From the NCBI RefSeq assembly GCF_000281045.1, contig NW_008246084.1, positions 635,178-662,844 of the forward strand: a stretch of DNA of 27,667 nucleotides, in the 5' to 3' direction. How positions within the stretch are numbered: the first letter of the stretch is position 1; each line of letters starts with the position of its first letter. This document shows, piece by piece, positions 8,615 to 16,525 of the stretch. Source of the stretch: Saprolegnia diclina VS20 (lineage: Eukaryota; Oomycota; Saprolegniomycetes; Saprolegniales; Saprolegniaceae). The notes beneath the pieces were generated by a model, which had not been told where the DNA came from, did not search any database, and saw nothing but the letters and a program-made list of their open reading frames with translations. The translations under genes and the position numbers were made by a program.

Positions 8615-11487
8615 ATGGAATCCCGCACGATCAAAGCCAAGTACAAAGCAGCCATCGACCAACTCGTGTTGGAACGCACGTTTGTGTCGACGTACACACA
8701 GAGCTACATCACCGACCCGTTCCTGCGCATCAACGGGCTCTCCGAGTACATTACCTGGCCGCTGCCCACACGCCAGGAAACGCAAATCGCGTCGCTTTAC
8801 ACGAGCGACGTCATTCCCGCATCGGCTTTTCGCATCAACAACCACGTGGGCTGGAACGCATTTCTCGATGACGTGCTCGTCAGCGTCCGCAAGGACTTTG
8901 GCCAAGAGCACGCGACTGCAACACTCTCCCACCTCTGCTTTGACGCCAATGGCAATTCGACGGCCCTCGCTCCGAGCGCAGAGGTGCCAAACACGCTCGG
9001 CGTGCTCATCATTTGGCTGCCGTCGACGTACGTGGGCGGTGGCCTATTCTTTCAGAGCGATCATCGCAGTGAGACGGTGGACGAAATGCCGGTGGCCAAG
9101 GCGACGCTGCAGTGCTTGGCCACTTACTCGAGCACACAACTGGTCTCGACACGGATCATGATCGGTCGACGCGTCGCGCTCGTCTACAACTTGGTCTGCA
9201 CAAAGCCCGAGTCTGGGTTTCGGACCGCGCCACAAGCCCAAGAGGTGGCGGTCGCCGCGCTGCTGGACATTGCAAATGAGCCATTGCACCGACAACCCCT
9301 CGTGTTTCGGTACATTACCAAGCCATCGGGACGCTCGTTCGGGGAGCTTCCCGTAAAAGACGCGGCACTTGTGGACGCTTTGCTTGCGACGAGATGCTAC
9401 GACGTTGCACTGGCCACTGTCAAGCGCAGCAGCATCCATGACACCTGGCATGGGGCGTGTACGAAACAAAGACATATGTCGTCGTCCGCTGCGATCCCCA
9501 CCCGGCCTGCTCGATACCACAGTGTGTCTGGGGTAATGTGGTCGGTATGCCCATCAACGTCTGCCTCAAACTGACTGCGTGCACGCACGGCGAAGAGGCG
9601 CTGATCTTTTGGCACAAGCGATACCGCACCTAGCTCGCGGGGGCGGAACGCGTGCTGCCGTTGTCGCGCAGCGTCGTCCTCGCAGAGTTCACGGCAAGAG
9701 CGCAACGACCACTCGAGATCGACTCGACGCGGGAGTTTCTACTCGGCGCCATGTCAATGTTTACGACCCTGGGGGCGAGTCGACTCCCGTTCGAGATGGA
9801 CGCCGTGGCGTCGATGGGGTCGCTGCTTCTCGCGTACAACGAATGCGACCTCGTGCGACTCTTTGTGGGCCACGTCGTCAGCGTCACGCCAACGACCCCC
9901 ATCGATAGCATTGCACCGCTTTTGCGCGCGTGCGTGGTGCAGTACGGCTGGGTGCGCCTGCGGCCAGCGATCTTGAGTCTCATTGATCGCTGGGTGCCAA
10001 GCCACACGGGCGAGGTGCTCCAGCTACTAGCAAGTCTTGTGGGGATCACTCACGACGCCGTGTGTCCCCCGCTGCGTCACGAAGACGTCGCGGCGCTCGT
10101 CGCGACGAGCTGGCGTCAGGTACTCGCGCACGAGCGTCTTTTCGCCAACGATCGCGATCCAGTACCGACGTTCGTCGCGCACTACTTGCTGCTGCAGTGG
10201 CATATGACCCTGCCGGGTGCCTCCGAAGGTAGCTGCCTCGCCCACAAACTACCGACGGTGCTCGTGCAACTCGTCGAGAGCTTTGTGTCCCCGAAAAGCA
10301 CGGATGTTTTGGTGCAGCTCCAGGCGCCATTTTTCGGGATCTACAGCATCGACGACGGACGCAGTGACGACGAGGAAGGGGACGCGACAAGCTATATCGC
10401 TGTCGATACCATCCGCTTCTCGATAGCCCTTGTGATGACGCTGCCTCAGGCGCTTGCCGCTGTCTTGCGCAGCCAGCCCAACATGCCACTGGACGCGTAC
10501 GCAGAAGCTCTTGTAGCGGCCGTCGACACTGTCAGCACTCACGAAATTTCGCGACGGATCAAAACCATGTCCCTGCCCAGCATTGGCTGCATCGTGACAT
10601 CGCTGGATGCGACCGGGCGCTGTAGTGCAGCTGTCTTGGCGCACATGTGGGAAATCTGGCGCTTCTCGGTCGTGGCGGCCCTCGATGCGCTTTTGAAGCG
10701 GCGACCCATGCCGCTATCGCCAGCTACGACATTTCTCTTTGGCGACTTCCTCGTGGCGCTGGCGCCGCAGCTACCGCTAGTCGAGGGTTGGGCGTTGCGG
10801 CACCTCGAGCACAAGCGTGACTTTCCATCGATCACCGTCAACCAGCACCGCGCGGGGATATTCCCAGCCGCCCTTCGCATTCTACTCGCTGTCGCACCAG
10901 ACCACATTGAAGCGTTTGCAGCGTCATGGCTGCGCGCCGTGCCCTCAACGATCGAGGCCAACCGATTGCTGCTGCTGCCCGCCATTTCTGCGCTTGCCGA
11001 GAAGAAGCTCGTGCGCGTGACGGCGCTCGTGGCAGCGAAATGTTTGGCAACGTTCGACGCTGTTGGGGTCCGAGAGCCTCTTCCCGACGTTGCTGATTTT
11101 AGCCTGCCCGACATTTTCGTCAATGACGCGCACTGCTCGGTGTGCGCTCACTTTCGCGACTTCCTCTGGGACAGATGCCAAGACAACTTGTACTTGAGCA
11201 AGGAAACCGGCCAGTGCCATAACGTCGCACGCATTGCTGCAACGTATCCGAGCTGCCTCGAGCTGACCCAAACCGAATGGGCGTGGAATATTAACAAGCG
11301 GAAGGGCAACGTTACAAGCCGCGACGAGCTCGTGGAGGCCCTTCGCGTCAAACACAAACGCGAGAAGGACCGAGAAATTGTCCTGTGGTTGGACATCCTC
11401 GTCGCACAAGCTCCTGTGCATCCGTACGACCCGGCGCATCTGCCAAGGAAGCGGCAGCGTACTCTGGAAGGGACCGTCCACGGCTAG
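8615..11487 (+). CDS. 2OG-Fe(II) oxygenase-fold protein, probable pseudoenzyme, frame disturbed
   Basis: About 930-955 residues. The first 320 codons (8615-9574) and the last 618 (9634-11487) are in different frames. Residues 81-195 resemble the double-stranded beta-helix of fungal and oomycete 2OG-Fe(II) oxygenase-like proteins: LGVLIIWLPS, then GGGLFF, then a strand ending GRRVALVYNL. The usual FYSDxEHEV segment reads TYSSTQLVS (170-178), so the distal iron His is Leu176, and no HxD is visible around 115-127. The helical C-terminal part ends in a lysine/arginine-rich tail and includes CSVCAHFRDFLWD. The frames can be joined either by an 89-base intron (9545-9633, GTATGC donor, CACCTAG acceptor, phase 0 both sides) or by assuming a one-base loss near 9445-9451 plus an in-frame TAG at 9631. 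The second reading gives a more protein-like segment (WGVYETKTYVVVRC to ALIFWHKRYRT), which suggests a recently damaged gene or an assembly error. The start CGCCATGG has good context. Confidence 0.65.
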
Positions 11488-11582
11488 CAAGTGCTATAGT
11501 CGATGACATAACACTGAACTTCATGAAAGAGCGCTTGAAATCAGACATCAAATTGATACAATTTTGGCCTTTCTTGAAAATA

Positions 11583-12725
11583 CTACTGAGAAATCATGCA
11601 GAGAACCGAACCCACAAGATTGACAGCGCCACCGACGACGCCGTCGACACCAATGCCACTCGACGGGTCTGCAGTGTACGTGCCGACGAACGAGTTGGTG
11701 CTCGCGTCAACAGGGTCGAATGGGGGCGTCGTGGTATCGCCCACATCGGGATTGAGGGTCGTGTAGCCTTCCGGGCACATCTGGTTCCCAAGCTTGCCGA
11801 CGCTGCCATCGACGATATACGAGCCACGCCCAAAAACGTAGAGCTCGTCGTCGCCTTGAAACGCATCGAGGCTTTCGTTGTTCTAGAGCCCTTGGGCCAC
11901 GCGGTGCGCTTCCATAGCAACGAGCACGGAATGCCACGGATCGGCATCGTACGGCAGCCGTCGCAGGATATACCATTGTGCAGGCGTCTCGATTGGTGTC
12001 AATGCGCGAACCCCTTTGCCTTTGCCCTAGCACGTCGGGCACAGATCGTAGCTGCTGTGGTGCGTCGACCCGTCGCAGCTGATACCTGTGTGCACAGCCG
12101 GCATCTTCCAGACGACAAATGGACCGTAGCTCGCGGTATGCTTGTCGTGGCGGCGGGTTCAAAAGTCCTCGGCCCGGTACTTGGTCGACTGGTATCGAGG
12201 GCCCACGATCGACGGCGCCTTGCAGCCTCGACACGCCACGCCACGCCCGGGTGCACATACGGCGGGCGAATGCGAATGTGAAAGGCCGCGAGGGAAGAGT
12301 TGCAGTGCCCCGAGACGGCGCAAGACCCGCAGAGATCGACCGTCGGGTTCTTCGGACGCATGCAACACGCTCCACAGGTCGTGCCGCGGTGCGTGGCCGT
12401 GCATGCAGCACTTTGAAGGGACTGTGCCATGGATCAAACCGGCCGCTGCGCGTGCACAACGGGCACAGGTGAAAGTTTGGGTTCTTGGTCGACATTGCGA
12501 GCGGACCAATGATGGGCCAGGCATTGCAGCCGTCGCAGTGCGCCGAGTGTCTTGGCGGTACGCTGTGCAAGGCAAACGGGCCGTGCGTACGAGACCAGTA
12601 GGGCTTCGACCCGCAAGGCTTGCGGAAGTTGATGCTCAGGACCGCCGTGGACTGGAGACGTGCGCCGACAATGGAAAGGCGTTGCAGCCGTTGCAGCCGA
12701 CGGGATGACGAGCAACTGCAGACAT
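11583..12725 (-). pseudogene. Decayed copy of the ZZ-like six-repeat protein
   Basis: This is a broken relative of the genes at 13401-14822 and 16526-19120. All six cysteine repeats can be found in order on the minus strand, but in several frames. The ancestral start survives at 12725 (MSAVARHPVGCNGCNAFP, against MSTAAPAKHPVACQGCNAFP in the intact neighbour). Comparison with the intact copy shows a one-base loss near 12672, another near 12385 (CATGGCAC against CATGCAC), an in-frame loss of about nine codons inside repeat 3, a short GTGGC duplication before repeat 4, and stops after repeats 4 and 5. Repeat 6 (HNGISCDGCRTMPIRG) lies near 11980. An initiator-like TCATTTA is kept 25 bases before the old start. 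The region 11583-11882 is an open frame that does not match the tails of the intact copies. Loss of function appears secure, though a shorter product is possible. Confidence 0.8.
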
Positions 12726-13400
12726 GGCAGCGATGCAAGAACTTCTAAATGAACAACCATGTATTGCGGGGATGAGAGAGATTCCTTCCAGCACATATCA
12801 CTACGAGCACTTGCAATGGCGCGAGCGGGGATCGTGCCCCTCCTTGAAGTCGACCCTGCGAAACTACGGTACAAAATAGACTCATTCCAACAAAATCCAG
12901 CGAGCTGGGAATAGTCCAGTAAGTTGGTAGTATTGCATTTGCTGGTGGCTGTCTTTTGTAACTGGAGGAAGCTGAGAGTGTACTCGAGGCTGAATTGCGG
13001 GTTTCTCGCTTGGATTGCAGGGTCGATTTGATAAAGATCCGTCGGTGCGAAGTGCTCGGTCGGTGTCCCGACTTCAGATGCGGTTTCGTTGGAACACACC
13101 CGACTCCTCGGCTGTTGACTAGACTTATGCCTAATTGGGCTCATGAACGAGGCTGTGGTTTCAGTGCAGTTGAACAACCCGTGCCGCCTTGACGGCAATC
13201 GTCCGTGGACTTGACAGTGGGAGGTCTACAGGCCTGCATGGCGTGTCAAAGTTCCAGCTGCTGGATCGCTCACGTCATTGCACCTCCAAAAACGCCGACA
13301 CAGTCGTCCTGAAAGAACATGACAAATTTAGGGTAAATTCGGTAGGTACTAACGCAAAATAGAAAAAAGTATCAACTTGTCAAGTGGAAGCGTGGCATTT
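12726..13400. other. Intergenic, one long unassigned open frame
   Basis: A minus-strand frame is open from 13198 into the decayed ZZ-like gene. Its first 160 codons (to about 12720) contain four N-x-S/T sites and no domain I recognise. It has no signal peptide and overlaps the putative promoter of the decayed gene. I see no firm evidence that it is expressed. Confidence 0.35.
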
Positions 13401-14822
13401 CTACCCAAAAATGCTTGAAAACACATCCATGAAGGCACCGCCGAGACTACCGCCGTCGTCCAAATCGACGCCGAAATCACCACCGTCGCTGCCGTAGCCA
13501 CCGTCGCTGCAGCTGATACCGTCGCTACCGTCGCTGCTGTACGCTTCATCTCCGCTCTCGCTTTGGCTCTCGTCGACATCGCTGTCGTCGGCCGTACCGC
13601 TGCCACCTTCGTCGATGTTCACGCCGTCCATGAGCGCGGCGAGGTCGTCGTCGGTCGTGTCAAAGCCGTAGTCACCTTCAAAGACGTCCATGTCGCCGTC
13701 GCCAAAGAAGTTTTGCGCCAAGCGGTACTGGTCGCAGACAAAGTCGGTGAGGTAGAGCACGTCCTCGCAAAAATCGAGCGCGGCCTCGATCTTGGTGGCG
13801 GTGCGCAGCACCGTGCCGATCGGCGTCATGGGCGTCGCAGTCGTCGCGGCCCGCAAAAGGAGCTGGAACGGCTTGTGGCCAACGCTAGAGACTTCGACAC
13901 AATCATAGCAAAAGTCGTAGTTGGCGGTGGTAAGCGACCGGTATCGGATGCCGAGGATCGACGGGATCTTGCAGCCGTCGCAAAAGATGCCCGCGTGCTC
14001 CGTCGGCGTTTCCATCTTGATGAACGGACCACAGTCAGAGCCTTTGTCAACGCACGACTGGCAGAGGTCGTAGTTGTCGTACGTCTTCGACTTGTAGCGC
14101 GGGCCACCGATCGGCATGACTTTGCAGCTGTTGCACTGGACGCCTGCGTGCACGACCACACTCTTCCACTCGACAAACGGCCCGAGCTCGTCCGAGTACT
14201 GGTTCGAGTCGTGGCAGCGCTTACAGAGCTGCGCGAAGGGATGCTGGGTTGACTGGTATCGAGGCCCGACGATAGCCTTCTGGTTGTCGCAGGCGATGCA
14301 CTCGGAGCCCGGGTGGACGACCGGCGGGCGAATGCGAATGCGGAACGGCCCGTGGGACTTGTTGTAAGCCCCCGAGACAGCGCACGAGGCGCAGAGATCA
14401 AACTTGGTGTTGGTCGTCGACCGGATGCGCGGACCGGCAATCGGACTCACGCGGCAGCCTCCGCACGTCGTGCCGCGGTGCGTGGCGGTGCCATGCAGCA
14501 CGTTGAAGGGGCCGTGGGACCGGTTGAACTTGCCGCTGCGGATGCAGTAGGCACACAGCTCAAAGTTCGGGTCCTTGGTCGACGTCGCTTTCGGGCCCAC
14601 GATGCGCGGCGCGTTGCAGCCGCTGCAGCCCGTGAGGTGCGACGGCGGAGCCTTGTGTACCGAGAACGGCGCGTGCGACTTGGTCCACTTGGCACTCAGC
14701 GCACAGGGCTTGCAGAGGTCGACACTCGGCACCTTGGCCGACTGGAGACGCACGCCGACGATCGGAAAGGCGTTGCAACCTTGGCAGGCGACGGGGTGCT
14801 TGGCTGGCGCGGCAGTCGACAT
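13401..14822 (-). CDS. Six-repeat ZZ-finger-like protein, short form
   Basis: An uninterrupted 473-residue protein of unknown function, probably cytosolic or nuclear: no signal peptide or membrane segment is visible. Six tandem repeats of about 32 residues start near residues 9, 62, 115, 170, 225 and 276. Each has the form HxGxxCxxCxxxPIxGxRxxS, then 8-10 residues, then LCxxC, and most are followed by HGPF. The last two (CNSCKVMPIGGPRYKS and CDGCKIPSILGIRYRS, then NYDFCYDC) are closest to ZZ zinc fingers, which bind histone or protein N-termini. The Cys pair after RY that would bind the second zinc of a ZZ finger is Ser/Thr/Ala in every repeat. Residues 343-366 form a short helical module (EAALDFCEDVLYLTDFVCDQ) shared with the long paralogue. 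The tail, from about 375 to the end, is rich in Asp, Ser and Gly. The gene is divergent from the long paralogue. The start is supported by the paralogue and by an upstream core promoter. Confidence 0.85.
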   Translation of the reverse strand: MSTAAPAKHPVACQGCNAFPIVGVRLQSAKVPSVDLCKPCALSAKWTKSHAPFSVHKAPPSHLTGCSGCNAPRIVGPKATSTKDPNFELCAYCIRSGKFNRSHGPFNVLHGTATHRGTTCGGCRVSPIAGPRIRSTTNTKFDLCASCAVSGAYNKSHGPFRIRIRPPVVHPGSECIACDNQKAIVGPRYQSTQHPFAQLCKRCHDSNQYSDELGPFVEWKSVVVHAGVQCNSCKVMPIGGPRYKSKTYDNYDLCQSCVDKGSDCGPFIKMETPTEHAGIFCDGCKIPSILGIRYRSLTTANYDFCYDCVEVSSVGHKPFQLLLRAATTATPMTPIGTVLRTATKIEAALDFCEDVLYLTDFVCDQYRLAQNFFGDGDMDVFEGDYGFDTTDDDLAALMDGVNIDEGGSGTADDSDVDESQSESGDEAYSSDGSDGISCSDGGYGSDGGDFGVDLDDGGSLGGAFMDVFSSIFG

Positions 14823-14834
14823 GGTATTGGCAGC

Positions 14835-14850
14835 GGAAATTGAAAACTGA
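14835..14850 (-). promoter_or_regulatory. Oomycete-type core promoter of the short ZZ-like gene
   Basis: On the minus strand TCAGTTTTCAATTTCC fits the oomycete initiator (TCAYTYY-like) joined to the flanking promoter region (CAWTTTNYY). The putative transcription start A at 14848 gives a leader of about 26 nucleotides. Confidence 0.55.
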
Positions 14851-14871
14851 GGCTCGCTGCCACCACAAGAG

Positions 14872-14921
14872 TCCGTTCAACGATTTTTGCACAGCTTCCG
14901 TTCAACGATTTTTGCACAGCT
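14872..14921. repeat. Perfect 25-bp tandem duplication upstream of the short ZZ-like gene
   Basis: Two identical adjacent 25-base units (14872-14896 and 14897-14921) with the core CCGTTCAACGATTTTTGCAC lie 22-71 bases upstream of the core promoter of the minus-strand gene. Their position suits a duplicated regulatory site. Perfect identity suggests a recent duplication. Confidence 0.9.
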
Positions 14922-16484
14922 TATGTCCTTGGTCCTTAGCGACCAGGCAAATTCAATGGATTGTTCTTATCATCAGAACGAGTGCGTGCAAGCGCTGATA
15001 GGTAGGTTCTACTCTCAGTATACTAGCATGCACACTAGCGCAGAGGAGTACGGTCTTGAATAGGAAGCGGCTCGGCGACCAAGCAAGTGAAGTTCAATCA
15101 AAGCGAGCAAAAAGATCATAAATTCAGGCGAGTGACCGGACGAGGCTAGGCGCTTGATTCAGGAAGTGATTGAAAAGTGTCGTTGCGCGACCTCGTTGAC
15201 GTCCCACAGTGACCTCATGACATTGTTGATCGATGCTTTATGCGTGGTTTGGTATTTACAAGCTCGTACATCGTCCGAAAGGCAGTGTTGTGCGTTCCTA
15301 GGGACGTCGAGAGAGACTGCAGTCGAAATCGGCCCGCGTATGGGATGGAGACGCAGGATTACAGTCTACAAGGCGGACGACCATATGCGACACATACATG
15401 AAACGGCTGGTGTCGAAGCGAAACGTCTGGTGCTGCGGAAGCGTTACATTGAGGTTATCAAGTTGCTTTCGAGCATGCTCCTCGGCGTTGACGGCGGTGA
15501 CTTCACGACGTCGCCTCGAGGACCTGGGCAAAAATGCATCATACGATAGTACACAAACAACTTTATGAGCAATGCTTTTGTGCTGGTGTATCGGATACAC
15601 AGCAGCAATCAATCCGATCTTAGTCTGACATAGTCTTATAGAATCAAACACCATGCCATAACCCTCTACCTTCGATAACGGCCGTAGACATATTAGGTTT
15701 TCCAAGTGCGTACTTGCAAGGCTATATTTTTATGGTCTTGGTACTTGCGAAGGGCCCGCCGAGCAACAATTTCAAATCTAGAGACCAAGCCCGTGAACCC
15801 TGATTCGGTGGAAAGTTCGAACTGCCTTATATTTTAGTCGCCAACAACGTCGTGCAGTGATTTTTGGAGGCTGATCGAGGATAGAGAATGGTGGGTAAAG
15901 ACGTGCGGCGTCGACGTGCTGCGACGACGTGCTGCGACGATGGGCAGGAGCATAAACCCACGCTCTCTGTTTCCCTTATTTCTAGAACGACGACAGATTC
16001 ATTTACCATACATACTCTCTACAACCCGTAGCGATTCTCAGACATATCCTTCCTCAAGATACGCTGCACCCAACGAGGCTGTGCAATGCTGGCTTCGATG
16101 TGTTCCCTATCATTTGAAAGAAGAAGGTACATTGAACTGGCTCGTCGCACTGCCTCCTCGCGGTCGCGCCGCTGCAGCAAGCCGTTTGAGGGCAAATACA
16201 TACGTCTTGTGTCCATTGAGGGACAACCTGGTCATCAAGTACATACACTGACGGTGCCGAGGCAGGCGTCTTGACCTGGCGTGTACTAGAAACTACGTTC
16301 CATACAGTCCAGTTGCGCGTGGCTGTGGATGGAGCAGGATGTGAAGTGGGGCTGGAATGCCGTCTCACATGTGGTAGCGCGAGCGGACAGTATCAACCAG
16401 CTGCGCGTCGTGACAACGACGGCGCTCGTCTTCAACTTTAATGGCGCCCTCCCACCCTCCCGCGAGGGTCGACTGCCCCGACTG
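14922..16484. other. Divergent intergenic region between the two ZZ-like genes
   Basis: Frames at 15154-15549 (plus, 131 codons) and 15298-15705 (minus, 135 codons) overlap and resemble nothing known. A short direct repeat CGTGCTGCGACGA occurs twice near 15915-15940. The stretch presumably carries promoters for both divergent genes at its two ends. No RNA gene or mobile element was seen. Confidence 0.45.
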
Positions 16485-16500
16485 CCATTTTCCAATTTGC
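16485..16500 (+). promoter_or_regulatory. Oomycete-type core promoter of the long ZZ-like gene
   Basis: CCATTTTCCAATTTGC is an initiator (CCATTTTCC) joined to a flanking promoter element (AATTTGC). The putative start A at 16487 gives a leader of about 39 nucleotides before the ATG at 16526. This supports 16526 as the start rather than the out-of-frame ATG at 16441, which would lie upstream of the transcript. Confidence 0.6.
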
Positions 16501-16525
16501 GATTCAAGCTACCAGCAGTCCAAGC

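Noticed and set aside
12720-13198. Minus-strand open frame with four possible N-glycosylation sites
   Set aside because: No signal peptide, domain or promoter, and it runs into the decayed gene. Chance openness is the simpler explanation.
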